DNA of 64,000 bases from DATEAV01 sp964575425 (GTDB taxonomy: Bacteria > Chloroflexota > Anaerolineae > Anaerolineales > E44-bin32), in assembly GCA_964575425.1 (NCBI GenBank), contig CAZNRD010000007.1, positions 1 to 64,000 on the forward strand, read 5' to 3'. The notes below the pieces were generated by a model. That model saw only the letters and a list, made by a program, of their open reading frames with translations. It was not told the DNA's origin and did not search any database. Positions 1 through 8,486 of this stretch are shown here, one piece after another. How positions within the stretch are numbered: the stretch's first letter is position 1; each line of letters opens with the position of its first letter. A program made the translations under genes and the position numbers.

Positions 1-253
1 GGCCCGGCCCATCCAGCTGAAAGCTGGCGAGTTCGTGGAATTCACGGCGACGTCGCGTGATGTCACGTACGGGTTGGGCGTCTTTCGCGCCGACGGCACA
101 CTGGTGTTCCAGATGCAGGTTATCCCGGGCCATGTCAACCGTCTGGTGTGGAAGTTCGATGCGCCGGGCGCGTATGACATCCGCTCCACCGAGTACTCCG
201 GAGTGCAGCACCCCGAGATGGTTGTGCCGGGTGCCATCGAAGTCCTGCCCTGA
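1..253 (+). CDS. Heme-copper oxidase subunit II, C-terminal part (5' truncated), CuA ligands lost
   Basis: Only the last 83 codons are in the window, in the frame starting at base 2. They form the cupredoxin domain of cytochrome oxidase subunit II, the membrane-anchored electron-entry subunit. The family signature C-x-E-x-C-G-x-x-H-x-x-M is recognisable as STEYSGVQHPEM, so both CuA cysteines are serines while His and Met remain. The upstream CuA histidine position (normally D-V-x-H) reads DVTY. The dinuclear CuA centre therefore cannot form, as in quinol-oxidising bo3-type subunits. It ends 11 bases before the subunit I start, so the two are cotranscribed. Electron donor unknown. Confidence 0.85.
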   Translation, partial: ARPIQLKAGEFVEFTATSRDVTYGLGVFRADGTLVFQMQVIPGHVNRLVWKFDAPGAYDIRSTEYSGVQHPEMVVPGAIEVLP

Positions 254-264
254 GAGGTGTCCTA

Positions 265-1902
265 ATGAACCGCATCGGCTGGATCGAGAAATGGACGTTG
301 CGTTACGCCGTGGTCGCGCTCGTCTGGCTAGCCATCAACGGGTTTGAGGGCGTCTTGATGCGCACCCAGCTGCTGGCGCCGCACTCCCCCGTGCTGGAGG
401 CCGTGGAGGCGCCCCTCGCCCTGGTGCGCCCGGTGGCCCACACGCCATCGACGGCAGAGGTCTTCTACTCGATGATGACCGCCCATCCGATCTGCGGCAT
501 CTACGGCTTCGCGTATATGGCAGTGATGGGCGCCTTCTACTACCTGGTCCCCTTCCTGCTGAAGAAGGAGATCCGCCACCGCCGGCTGGTGTCCCTGAAC
601 TTCTGGCTGCAGAACCTCTCGGTCATCACCGCCTGGGGTGCCGGCTTCTTCCTCCTCTTCAACTCGCTCTACACGCTGTACTGGCCGCTGCCGGTCTCCT
701 ACGACCGCATCCCCCTGGCCGGCAGCCTGGTGTTCGCCGTCGGCGCCGCCGGCATCATGATCAACGTCCTGCTCTTCTCCTTCAACATCTTCAGCACCGT
801 GCTGAGCAAGAGCAACCCCGGATCCTACAGCTTCGGCCAGTTCCTGCTCGGCGCCTTCGGCATTTCGGCACTGCTGAAGCGGCTGGGATGGAAGAAGGCG
901 GACAACCCGGCGCCCTCCTTGCACGACCTGCCCGTGTTCATCGTCTCGGTGGCACGCGGCTCGGTGGACACCGTGATCAACGCCGTGGTGCTACTGACGG
1001 CGGGTGGCCTGATCCTGGTCTATGGCTTGGCCGCGCTGCTGCAGACGCCGCTGGACCCGTCGGCTGTCGACGCCCTGGTCTACAAGAACTGGTTCTGGTG
1101 GGGACTGGACATGGTCGCCGATGGCAACGTGCTGATCTACTCCGCCGGGGTGTGGTACCTGCTCGTGCCGCTGCTGGTCGGGCGGAGTCTGTTCGGTGAG
1201 AAGGTGGTGCGGACGGTCATCCTGGCCGACCTGCTTGTCTCGCTGGGCGTCTGGAGCCACCACCTGCTCTCCGATCAGCCACAGCCCATGCTGATGCGCG
1301 TCCTCTCGGGCCAGTTCATCACCTGGGGCGAGTTCCTCACCATGGGCCTGTCAGTCTTCGCCGCCCTGGCCACCATCTGGCTGGCGCGACCCGTCCGGCT
1401 CAGCCCGCCGCTCAAGTTCGTCCTGGGCTCGATCTTCGGTTTCGCCATCGGCGGAGTGGCGGGCCTGATCCAGGCCAACACCGCATTCAACCTGGTCCTG
1501 CACAACACGCAGTGGGTGATCGGGATTCATGCCCACACGCAATTGCTCATCGGCCTGGGCATGCTCCTGTTCGCCGTGATGTACGCCCTCCTCCCCATGC
1601 TCACTGGGCTGGACATCCACAGCCAGCGCCTGGCGGACATCCACTTCTGGACCTGGCTGCTCGGAGCCATGGTGATGAACTACGCCACTGGGATGGCCGG
1701 CGCGCGCGGCATGCTGCGACGAACGCTCTACGACCCACCCGTCTTCGAACCCCACATGGCCTGGGCCCTGGCCGGCAGCCTGCTCATGACGGTGGGCTTC
1801 GTCGCGTTCCTGGCCAACCTCCTCATCACCCTGGGTCGGGACAACCTCGTCAGCCTGCTCATTCCCGACAGCTGGCGAAAGCGGGTCCCGGCGGCAGCCT
1901 GA
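265..1902 (+). CDS. Heme-copper oxidoreductase subunit I, probable non-canonical nitric oxide reductase
   Basis: This 545-residue polytopic membrane protein has the subunit I core. H74 fits the first low-spin heme ligand, H332-H333 the CuB histidine pair, and H422 and H424 the high-spin and low-spin heme ligands. The segment that normally reads FWW-x-G-H-P-x-V-Y is FWWGLDMVAD: the third CuB histidine is Asp282 and the cross-linked tyrosine is absent, replaced by Asp286 at the position of the conserved Glu of cNOR (WWxxH-x3-E). Loss of the tyrosine argues against O2 reduction and for NO reduction. Recently named NOR families (eNOR, sNOR, gNOR, nNOR) also have altered active sites; which one this belongs to cannot be settled here. 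Subunit II lies just upstream. Confidence 0.8.
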   Translation: MNRIGWIEKWTLRYAVVALVWLAINGFEGVLMRTQLLAPHSPVLEAVEAPLALVRPVAHTPSTAEVFYSMMTAHPICGIYGFAYMAVMGAFYYLVPFLLKKEIRHRRLVSLNFWLQNLSVITAWGAGFFLLFNSLYTLYWPLPVSYDRIPLAGSLVFAVGAAGIMINVLLFSFNIFSTVLSKSNPGSYSFGQFLLGAFGISALLKRLGWKKADNPAPSLHDLPVFIVSVARGSVDTVINAVVLLTAGGLILVYGLAALLQTPLDPSAVDALVYKNWFWWGLDMVADGNVLIYSAGVWYLLVPLLVGRSLFGEKVVRTVILADLLVSLGVWSHHLLSDQPQPMLMRVLSGQFITWGEFLTMGLSVFAALATIWLARPVRLSPPLKFVLGSIFGFAIGGVAGLIQANTAFNLVLHNTQWVIGIHAHTQLLIGLGMLLFAVMYALLPMLTGLDIHSQRLADIHFWTWLLGAMVMNYATGMAGARGMLRRTLYDPPVFEPHMAWALAGSLLMTVGFVAFLANLLITLGRDNLVSLLIPDSWRKRVPAAA

Positions 1903-1912
1903 AGGCTTGCGG

Positions 1913-1957
1913 GCGAGGTGCGGGGCAATCCGCCGTCTCATCAGGCCCGCACCTCGC
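1913..1957 (+). terminator. GC-rich hairpin after the oxidase genes
   Basis: A perfect 12-bp inverted repeat (gcgaggtgcggg at 1913-1924, complement at 1946-1957) with a 21-base loop starts 10 bases after the subunit I stop. It has no U-tract, so it is a factor-dependent terminator, a pause site or an mRNA 3' stabiliser. Confidence 0.45.
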
Positions 1958-2007
1958 ATAGCTGTTCCCGGAGGCCATCGACGGCCCGGGGCGCGGTGGA
2001 CCGGCGA

Positions 2008-2013
2008 TACAAT
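2008..2013 (+). promoter_or_regulatory. Candidate -10 box for the MetH-activation-like gene
   Basis: TACAAT lies 82 bases before the start at 2096. No good -35 is visible at 16-18 bases. The same hexamer precedes genes at 13994 and 33947. Confidence 0.35.
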
Positions 2014-2095
2014 GAAGTAGCGCCACAGGAACACGCGGGGGCCAGGCGTGAGGCCGGGAGCGCACACGGACCGCCCCGCCTGTTGAGTCCGGTCG

Positions 2096-2782
2096 ATGCC
2101 GGTCCTACGAGATTGGTCGCTCACTCTTGACGTCGATCAGGTCCTCCGCGGCCAGGGCGCCGAGCCCGCTGCCGTCCGGGCCCGAAACCCGAGGCTGGTG
2201 AAGGCCGCGGCGCAGGCATTGGAAGATGGCCTTCCCCTCCTTTCCCCTGCGGTGGCTTACCAGCGAGCGGCGGTGCGGCGTTTGCGCCACGAGCGACTCG
2301 AGCTCGAAGGGGAAGGCTCGCTCACCGGCCCGTTGATCGCCCAGCACCTGGCCGGCGCCGGGGAAGTCGTGGCCATGGTCTGCACAATTGGCGCCGAGCT
2401 CGACGACCTGATCTCGGAGACGCTGCCCGAGGACCCGGTGCGCGGCCTGGCCCTCGACGGCCTCGGTTCGGCGGCGGTCGAAGCGCTGGCCGCGCTGGCC
2501 AGCAACCACTTCGAAAGCGAGGCGGCCGCGCGCGGCTGGCGCGCCTCGTTGCCGATCAGCCCGGGGATGGTGGGGTGGCCGGTCGAGCAGGGCCAGCCGC
2601 AGGTCTTCGCCCTGGTCGATGCTGCCTCGATCGGCGTCCGGTTGACGAGTGGCGGGATGATGGTCCCGCGCAAGTCGATCTCGCTGGTTCTTGGCCTTGG
2701 CCGCAACGTCGAGATGCAGGGAAGAACGTGCGATTACTGCAGCCTGCGGGAAACCTGCCGCTATCAGGACCACTACGTCTGA
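2096..2782 (+). CDS. Stand-alone B12-dependent methionine synthase activation-domain protein
   Basis: This 228-residue soluble protein resembles the C-terminal S-adenosylmethionine-binding reactivation domain of MetH. The middle region (SPGMVGWPVEQGQPQVF, then IGVRLTSGGMM and PRKSISLVLG) follows the MetH pattern R-x-S-x-G-Y...Q...IGV-L-x-x-x-M-x-P. No folate, homocysteine or cobalamin domain is attached. The C-terminus adds a cysteine motif, CDYCSLRETCRY (C-x2-C-x5-C), seen in such short homologues and possibly a metal site. A role in reductive reactivation or methylation of a corrinoid protein is likely, and fits the corrinoid-rich operons downstream. The start has no clear ribosome binding site, so it is less certain than the product. 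Confidence 0.7.
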   Translation: MPVLRDWSLTLDVDQVLRGQGAEPAAVRARNPRLVKAAAQALEDGLPLLSPAVAYQRAAVRRLRHERLELEGEGSLTGPLIAQHLAGAGEVVAMVCTIGAELDDLISETLPEDPVRGLALDGLGSAAVEALAALASNHFESEAAARGWRASLPISPGMVGWPVEQGQPQVFALVDAASIGVRLTSGGMMVPRKSISLVLGLGRNVEMQGRTCDYCSLRETCRYQDHYV

Positions 2783-2794
2783 GGGCAACGAGGC

Positions 2795-4741
2795 TCAATC
2801 GCTCAGGTCGATCGTCTGGCCGCCGTAGATGCCGCGCACGCGGCTCCTGCCCTGCTCGTCCTGCACGAAGTGCAACCTTCCCTCGGCCAGCCCGCCGACG
2901 TCGACATCGAGGGTGAAGCTGCTTCCATCCCAGACGCCGCTTCCGCTCAGGGCGAAGCCCTGAGAGAATGCACAGCGGCTGAGCGTGAACCGATCGCCTT
3001 CGTCGACAACCTCGATGGTGAGCCAGCCGCCGAAGGGGCAGCCTGCGAAGACGGGGGAAAGGCCATCCCAGTAGTAGTACTCGGGCAGCAGACTGAGTTC
3101 GCTGCTGAAGGCGATCAGGACCTGAAGGGGGTCGGAGAGGTCGGCTGCATCGGCCGGCGCGAGCGGGGAGTAGGAATCGATGACAGCGCCCGGGCACCGA
3201 ACCTCACGCTGGGCGGGGCGCTCCCCGCTCAGGAGGAAGTTCGTCACCAGCGCGTCCGGGCACTCATCGCCGCGGCCGAAGATCACATGAGGCCCACCTT
3301 CCTTGATGACCAAGTATGCATCCGGAAGCCGGGCGAAGACTGACCGCGCGTTGCTCAGCGGTGTGGCGGGATCGGCCTCGGCCGCCAGGACGAAGGTCGG
3401 AACGTCGATGGACGCCTGCGGCCGCGGCGGTTGCGCGGCAGGCGCGGGCCAGAACGCGCACGGTAGGTCCCCATAGAAGAGAGAACCCAGCCGAGGCGCA
3501 TCCTCTTCCACCGCATCGCCCGCGCGCAAATACGCCTCCGCCCTTGCCTGCGCTGTGCCGGAGAAAAAGGTGTAGTCGGCGCATTCCACCGCGTAGAAGA
3601 CGGCGTCCGAGTAGGTGGGATCGACCACAACGGCGCCAGTTTCCGGATCGATGGCCAAAGCGGAGTACAGCAGGCGGGCAAGCGGGACAAGGTCCGAGCG
3701 CGCAGCTGCGGCCAGCGCCCGCAGCAGGAGGTGGCGGGACCCTTCATCGTAGAGCTGCGCCGCGGCCACAGCCTGGAGGTTTGCCAGCGTGAACTCGCGG
3801 CTCGCCCCCCGGTCCCGCCACAGGGGAAAGCGGTACGCTGCCGGCGAAGCATCGAGTCGGACCGCCAGGGAATCGTAAGCGGCGAAGGCATCGCCTCCCA
3901 GATCGGCGGCGCAGACCGCATCGGCGTTGCACGCCTCGAGCGTAGCTGCCAGGACTTCCTCGAAAGCCAGCGCCTGATGGCGATAGAAGTCGACTGCTTG
4001 CAGCTCCAGATCGACCACGCCATCGAGGATCAGCGCCTGTACGCCTTCTGGATGGACGGCTGCATAGGTCTGGATGAACTGCGTGCCGTAGCTCTCGCCG
4101 TACAGCACCATCCGGTCCAGCCCCATCGCCTGTCGAAAGGCTTCGAGATCCTCGACGGCCTGGCACGTGCTCAGATAGGGAATCCACTCGGGATGGCCGG
4201 CTTCCGCCAAACAGTCGGAGGCGAACGTGCGGGCCGCGGCCATCAGCGCCGCTTCACGCGCCGGCGTGTCGGCGCGGGCATCCGTGAGGTAGAAGGCCAG
4301 CGCGGCTTCGGGGCACTCCAGCCCGCCAGAGAGGCCCACCCCGCGCAGGTCGAAATACACCTGGTCGTAGTGCTCGACGAGACGGGGATCGAGCGCAGCC
4401 GTGTACGAGTCCGCGACGGCGATGCCCGATCCTCCCGGACCTCCTACGACGGTCACCATTGTGCCCAATCGTGTGCCGCTGGCTGGAAGGACGGCGAAGG
4501 CGACGTCGATTGTCTCGCCGGTGGAAGGCCCGAAGTGATCAAGGGGGACGGTGAGCGTCAGGCAGGTGAAGTCGCTGTCGGGGCAGGGCTTGCCGCCGTG
4601 CTGGACCAGCCTGTCGCGCAGCGCGAGAGGCGCAGGAGGCGTTCCCGTCGCTGCCTGCCGGGGGCCAAAGGAGCAGGCGAGCGCGGCCATCAGCGCCGCG
4701 AGGGCCAGGCTCAAGAGGCATCGCCCGCGCCGTGTGCCCAC
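2795..4741 (-). CDS. Secreted lipoprotein alpha/beta hydrolase, tripeptidyl aminopeptidase-like (S33/TAP)
   Basis: A 648-residue hydrolase beginning with a lipoprotein signal peptide: hydrophobic run, then lipobox LAALAC with Cys23 as lipidation site. GGPGGSG supplies the oxyanion region, GESYGTQ carries the nucleophilic serine, AEADPATPL the acidic residue, and GGPHVIFG the histidine. The layout matches Streptomyces-type TAP proteins, exopeptidases that release N-terminal residues or peptides, with the TAP C-terminal region. It would act outside the membrane. After the catalytic domain come about 100 more residues of unknown role. It starts with GTG one base after the stop of the upstream phosphodiesterase-like gene, so both form a minus-strand operon. 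The substrate is not predictable. Confidence 0.82.
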   Translation of the reverse strand: MGTRRGRCLLSLALAALMAALACSFGPRQAATGTPPAPLALRDRLVQHGGKPCPDSDFTCLTLTVPLDHFGPSTGETIDVAFAVLPASGTRLGTMVTVVGGPGGSGIAVADSYTAALDPRLVEHYDQVYFDLRGVGLSGGLECPEAALAFYLTDARADTPAREAALMAAARTFASDCLAEAGHPEWIPYLSTCQAVEDLEAFRQAMGLDRMVLYGESYGTQFIQTYAAVHPEGVQALILDGVVDLELQAVDFYRHQALAFEEVLAATLEACNADAVCAADLGGDAFAAYDSLAVRLDASPAAYRFPLWRDRGASREFTLANLQAVAAAQLYDEGSRHLLLRALAAAARSDLVPLARLLYSALAIDPETGAVVVDPTYSDAVFYAVECADYTFFSGTAQARAEAYLRAGDAVEEDAPRLGSLFYGDLPCAFWPAPAAQPPRPQASIDVPTFVLAAEADPATPLSNARSVFARLPDAYLVIKEGGPHVIFGRGDECPDALVTNFLLSGERPAQREVRCPGAVIDSYSPLAPADAADLSDPLQVLIAFSSELSLLPEYYYWDGLSPVFAGCPFGGWLTIEVVDEGDRFTLSRCAFSQGFALSGSGVWDGSSFTLDVDVGGLAEGRLHFVQDEQGRSRVRGIYGGQTIDLSD

Positions 4742-4742
4742 G

Positions 4743-5549
4743 CTACTCCACAGGGGGCGCCTTCATCGTGCTGGGAATGGGCACATCGAGCATCCGGCAC
4801 AAAGTGGGAGCAATCTGCAGCTGGGAGACCGTGGCCCGGGTGTTCCCCCTCCCCTCGCGCTGCGGCAGGATGACATAGAGCGGCACCAGGCGGACGTCGT
4901 CGGTCGTGCCGCCGTGGGAGCGGTCGCTGCTGATCCCGTGATCTCCCGTCACCAGCACAGCGTACCCCCGCTGCAGCCATTCCGGTATCAGATTGGCCAG
5001 GATCATGTCCTGCCGGATGGCGTTGTTGCGATATTCCAGGGAATCGGCCCCGTGTTTCTCGCCCAGGTAGTCCATGCCCATCGGATGAACCAGCAGATAG
5101 TCGGGCGAGAACTTACGCACCAGGCTGCCTGCCGTCACAAAGAGGGCCTTATCGGGATACTCGTCTTCCATATAGAAACGGCCGTGCTGGATGAGCAGCG
5201 TCTCGTCATCGACCTCGGAGTCATCCAGAGGGCTGTAGGGGGCGCGGTTGTAGAGCTCCGAGAACCAGAAGTAGGCCGCAGCGGCCGTGGTGCGGCCGGC
5301 GTCGCGCGCCGCCTGAAAGACATTCGGCACGGTCGAGCGGCGGACGATCTGATTGCTGACCACGCCGTGCTCGTGGGCTGGCAAGCCCGTGTGCACCGTC
5401 TCGTACATCGGCCGGGAAAGCGTGGGCAGCTCCCCCCGAACGGTGTAACGCATGGCCAGCCTGGCCTCCACCAGATGCTCCAGGTAGCCCATGCGTTGGG
5501 CAGCGACGTCGTCGCGCAGGGCGTCGGACAGGACGAGGACAACCTTCAT
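4743..5549 (-). CDS. Alkaline phosphatase superfamily hydrolase (phosphodiesterase/phosphatase-like)
   Basis: A 268-residue protein of the alkaline phosphatase/nucleotide pyrophosphatase superfamily. Metal and catalytic motifs are MKVVLVLSDALRDD near the N-terminus, a Thr nucleophile region (ETVHTGLPAHEHGV), VHPMGMDYLGEKHG, and the second metal motif VTGDHGISSDRSHGG. No signal peptide is visible, so it is probably cytosolic. The start was placed at 5549 because AGGAGG lies 5 bases upstream; a longer reading frame has no family match in its extra residues. It is the first gene of the minus-strand pair with the TAP-like lipoprotein and diverges from the hydrogenase operon. Its substrate, whether a phosphate monoester, diester or phosphonate, is unknown. 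Confidence 0.75.
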   Translation of the reverse strand: MKVVLVLSDALRDDVAAQRMGYLEHLVEARLAMRYTVRGELPTLSRPMYETVHTGLPAHEHGVVSNQIVRRSTVPNVFQAARDAGRTTAAAAYFWFSELYNRAPYSPLDDSEVDDETLLIQHGRFYMEDEYPDKALFVTAGSLVRKFSPDYLLVHPMGMDYLGEKHGADSLEYRNNAIRQDMILANLIPEWLQRGYAVLVTGDHGISSDRSHGGTTDDVRLVPLYVILPQREGRGNTRATVSQLQIAPTLCRMLDVPIPSTMKAPPVE

Positions 5550-5697
5550 CGAGGCCTCCTGGTGGGAACGACGCTCCGCTGCGGCGGACGCCGCTCCTGT
5601 GCATGCAGGCCTATTCTCCACCGGGCGGGGCGGGAGTCAAGCCTGGAGGACATTCGGCAGGGCTGTGGTGACATCCCTCCCCGCAAGTCGGTGATGT

Positions 5698-5732
5698 GTG
5701 TAAGGTCTACTCGTCCGCCTGCTGGCTTACAC
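5698..5732. promoter_or_regulatory. Inverted repeat in the divergent region before the hydrogenase operon
   Basis: GTGTAAG (5698-5704) and CTTACAC (5726-5732) form a 7-bp inverted repeat about 28 bases centre to centre, in the 260-base region between the minus-strand pair and the hydrogenase genes. It could be an operator. No convincing sigma-70 promoter was found beside it. Confidence 0.25.
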
Positions 5733-5809
5733 TGTAGATGCAACCTGCCTGCGCCCGCTGCGCGTGCAGCGGGTCTGCGCGTGTGGGCGAGAATGGAGCC
5801 AGAGCGACC

Positions 5810-6865
5810 ATGAGCTTCAAAGTGCTTCCCAAGGCCGCGCTGCCGGACTGGATCCAGCGGCTGCGCCAGGGCTACCGGGTGGTCAGCCCAAAGCCCCTGC
5901 ATGGCCAGCACATTTTCGGCGACATCCGCTCCGCCGACGACCTCGACCTGGCCTACCCGACCACGGTCATCCCTCCCAAGAAGTACCTGCTCCCCCAGCG
6001 CGAGGAGCTGCTCAGCTTCCGGAACGGGGGGGATGAGGTCGCGCCCGACCTTGAGCCAGTCCCCACAGTCGTCCTGGGCCTGCACACCTGCGACCTGCAC
6101 GCCATTCACCTGCTCGACCGCGTCTTCAGCCAGGGCTACGCCGACCAGCACTACATCGCCCGCCGCGAGAAGACCCTGCTGGTGAGCATCGAGTGTCTCC
6201 AGCCCTGCATGCCGCACTCATTCTGCAAGAGCATGGGGACCCTCAGCGTCACCGACGGCTATGACTTGCACCTGACCGACCTCGGGGACGAATACGCGGT
6301 GGACGTCGGGACCGAGCGCGGCGCGGCCCTGCTCGAAGGCCTGGAGCCAGCCCGACCCGGGACGCCCGACGACTCGCGCCGCCTCAACCGCGTCATGAGC
6401 GAGAAGTGGCCGCGCTTTCCCCTGCGCCTCGACTTCGACGTCAGTGAACTCCCCAGTCTGCTCTCGGTGAGCTACGACAGCACGCTGTGGGAGGAGCTTG
6501 GCCAGCGCTGCCTGGCCTGCGGCATGTGCACCAACGTCTGCCCCACCTGCTACTGCTTCAACGTCGTCGACGAGGTCGATTTCACCCTCAGCGCCGGCCG
6601 CCGCCTCCGCCACTGGGACTCATGCCAGCTCGACCAGTTCGCCACCGTCGCCGGCGGCCACAACTTTCGCGCCACCTTCGCCCGGCGGCAGCGCCACCGC
6701 TTCTTCCGCAAAGGCAAGTACCAAACCGATGCCTTCGGGTTGCTGGGCTGCGTCGGCTGCGGCCGCTGCGCCCAGGCGTGCCTGGTGCACATCACGCCCG
6801 TGGACACCTTCAACGAACTCCGCCGCCGCGCCGCAGCCGGCGCCACCAAGGAGGCCCAGCGATGA
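5810..6865 (+). CDS. hyhB: Group 3b-type [NiFe]-hydrogenase beta subunit, 4Fe-4S electron-transfer protein
   Basis: A 351-residue soluble iron-sulfur protein carrying electrons between the hydrogenase module and the flavin subunit. The N-terminal part contains GLHTCDLHAI, typical of sulfhydrogenase beta and anaerobic sulfite reductase A proteins. The C-terminal half has two clusters of cysteines, CLACGMCTNVCPTC and CVGCGRCAQACLVHI, consistent with two [4Fe-4S] clusters; the second lacks the usual proline. The start at 5810 (MSFKVLPK) was chosen over an upstream in-frame ATG because homologues begin there. It is first in a beta-gamma-delta-alpha operon, the order of archaeal NADP-linked hydrogenases, and overlaps the next gene by ATGA. 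Confidence 0.85.
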   Translation: MSFKVLPKAALPDWIQRLRQGYRVVSPKPLHGQHIFGDIRSADDLDLAYPTTVIPPKKYLLPQREELLSFRNGGDEVAPDLEPVPTVVLGLHTCDLHAIHLLDRVFSQGYADQHYIARREKTLLVSIECLQPCMPHSFCKSMGTLSVTDGYDLHLTDLGDEYAVDVGTERGAALLEGLEPARPGTPDDSRRLNRVMSEKWPRFPLRLDFDVSELPSLLSVSYDSTLWEELGQRCLACGMCTNVCPTCYCFNVVDEVDFTLSAGRRLRHWDSCQLDQFATVAGGHNFRATFARRQRHRFFRKGKYQTDAFGLLGCVGCGRCAQACLVHITPVDTFNELRRRAAAGATKEAQR

Positions 6866-7713
6866 CCGTCAGCCTCCAGGAAACCCTGAAGTCACCCTCG
6901 ATCTACCTTCCCACCCAGGCCCGCATCGCCGACGTCCGCCCGATGACCCGGCTGGAGAAGCTCTTCCGCATCGAGCTGCCGGGCGGGGTCTCCCTCGCAC
7001 ACCGGCCGGGGCAGTTCGTCGAGGTCTCGATCCTGGGCGTGGGCGAGGCGCCGATCAGCATTTCCTCTTCGCCCAGCCGCAGCAACGGATCGTTCGAGCT
7101 CTGCGTCCGCCGCGCTGGAGATCTGACCTCAGTGCTGCACCGCCTCGGGCCTGGCGACACCATCGGCGTGCGAGGCCCGTTTGGCCGCGGTTTTCCCTAC
7201 GAGCGCTTTCGCGGCAAGGACATCCTCTTCGCCCCCGGCGGGCTCGGGCTGGCCCCGCTGCGCTCGCTGATCAACCAGGTGCTCGATGAGCGCGGCAGCT
7301 ACGGCCGGGTCATCATCCTCTACGGAGCGCGCAACCCCTCCGAGCTGCTCTTCCTGGACGAGATCGCCCAGTGGCAGGCCCGGGGCGACGCCGAAGTCCA
7401 TCTGACGGTCGACCGCGGCGACGAGAACTGGACGGGCAACGTCGGCGTCATCACCACCCTCTTCCCCAAGATCGAGGTCTATGCCCACAACACCGTGGCC
7501 GTCACGGTTGGGCCGCCGGTGATGTACCGCTTCGTCCTGATGGAGCTGCTGGCCAAGGGCATCTCCGAGGGCAACATCTGGCTCAGCCTCGAGCGCCGTA
7601 TGAAGTGCGGCGTGGGCAAGTGCGGCCACTGCCAGATCAACAACGTCTACACCTGCCAGTCCGGCCCGTCGTTCTGCTACGCCGAGATCAAGCATCTGGA
7701 GGAGGCGCTGTGA
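6862..7713 (+). CDS. hyhG: Group 3b-type [NiFe]-hydrogenase gamma subunit, FAD/NAD(P)-binding
   Basis: This 283-residue flavoprotein couples hydrogen chemistry to NAD(P)(H). It has a ferredoxin-reductase-type FAD domain (RPGQFVEVSI followed by APISISSSPS), an NAD(P)-binding region with APGGLGLAPLRSL, and a C-terminal [2Fe-2S] motif with cysteines in KCGVGKCGHC and a later Cys in YTCQSG. This is the dihydroorotate dehydrogenase electron-transfer subunit architecture found in sulfhydrogenase gamma subunits. The preference for NADH or NADPH cannot be read here. It overlaps both neighbours (ATGA upstream, TGATG downstream), so expression is translationally coupled. Confidence 0.88.
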   Translation: MTVSLQETLKSPSIYLPTQARIADVRPMTRLEKLFRIELPGGVSLAHRPGQFVEVSILGVGEAPISISSSPSRSNGSFELCVRRAGDLTSVLHRLGPGDTIGVRGPFGRGFPYERFRGKDILFAPGGLGLAPLRSLINQVLDERGSYGRVIILYGARNPSELLFLDEIAQWQARGDAEVHLTVDRGDENWTGNVGVITTLFPKIEVYAHNTVAVTVGPPVMYRFVLMELLAKGISEGNIWLSLERRMKCGVGKCGHCQINNVYTCQSGPSFCYAEIKHLEEAL

Positions 7714-8486
7714 TGGCAGCCAGGCCAAAGGTCGCCTTCTTCGAGTTCACCTCCTGCGAGGGCTGTCAGCTCACCGTCATCGACTCCCTGCAGACCCATC
7801 CCGAACTGCTCGACGCCGTGGAGATCGTCCGCTTCCGCGAGGCGATGAGCGAGAAGGGCGACGACTACCAGGTGGCCTTCATCGAAGGCTCCTGCACCCG
7901 CCCCAGCGATGAGCCTGCCATCAAGGCCATTCGCGAGAAAGCCCAGATCGTCGTCGCCCTGGGCACCTGCGCCCACCTGGGGGGCGTCAACGCCATTCGC
8001 AATCGCTTCGACCTGGAGGATGTGCGCCGCTATGTCTACGGCGACAAGGCGGACTGGTACGAGACCTACCCCGCCCGCCCGCTGGAGGCCGTCATCCCCG
8101 TCGATGCGGTCCTTCCCGGATGCCCGATAGACCGCCACGAGTTCGTGCGCGCCGTCAAGGCCCTGCTTCAGGGACGCTTGCCCACCATCCCCGATTACCC
8201 CGTGTGCGTAGAATGCAAGCTCAAGGAGAACGTCTGCGTCTATCTGCGCGGCCGCACCTGCCTCGGCCCGATCACGCGCGCCGGCTGCGACGCCATCTGC
8301 CCCACCTACGGCGACGGCTGCGAGGGCTGCCGGGGCCTGATCCCGCACCCTAACCTCGACTCCCTCAAGACCGTGCTGGCCGAGTACGGGCTGCGCGACG
8401 AACAGATCCAGGTCAAGATGACCCTGTTCCTGACCTACCAGACGATGGCAAGGGAGGCGGTTGGCGATGGCCAAGCCAAACCTTAA
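7713..8486 (+). CDS. hyhS: Group 3b-type [NiFe]-hydrogenase delta (small) subunit
   Basis: A 257-residue small subunit that holds the iron-sulfur relay next to the NiFe site. The proximal cluster pair is C15/C18 in FTSCEGCQLTV, followed by GTCAHLGG and VLPGCPID. Extra cysteines in the C-terminal third (VCVECKLKENVC, CLGPITRAGC, CPTYGDGCEGC) supply medial and distal clusters. There is no Tat signal peptide, so the enzyme is cytosolic, unlike group 1 uptake hydrogenases. It overlaps the gamma subunit by TGATG and the large subunit by 20 bases. Confidence 0.9.
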   Translation: MAARPKVAFFEFTSCEGCQLTVIDSLQTHPELLDAVEIVRFREAMSEKGDDYQVAFIEGSCTRPSDEPAIKAIREKAQIVVALGTCAHLGGVNAIRNRFDLEDVRRYVYGDKADWYETYPARPLEAVIPVDAVLPGCPIDRHEFVRAVKALLQGRLPTIPDYPVCVECKLKENVCVYLRGRTCLGPITRAGCDAICPTYGDGCEGCRGLIPHPNLDSLKTVLAEYGLRDEQIQVKMTLFLTYQTMAREAVGDGQAKP

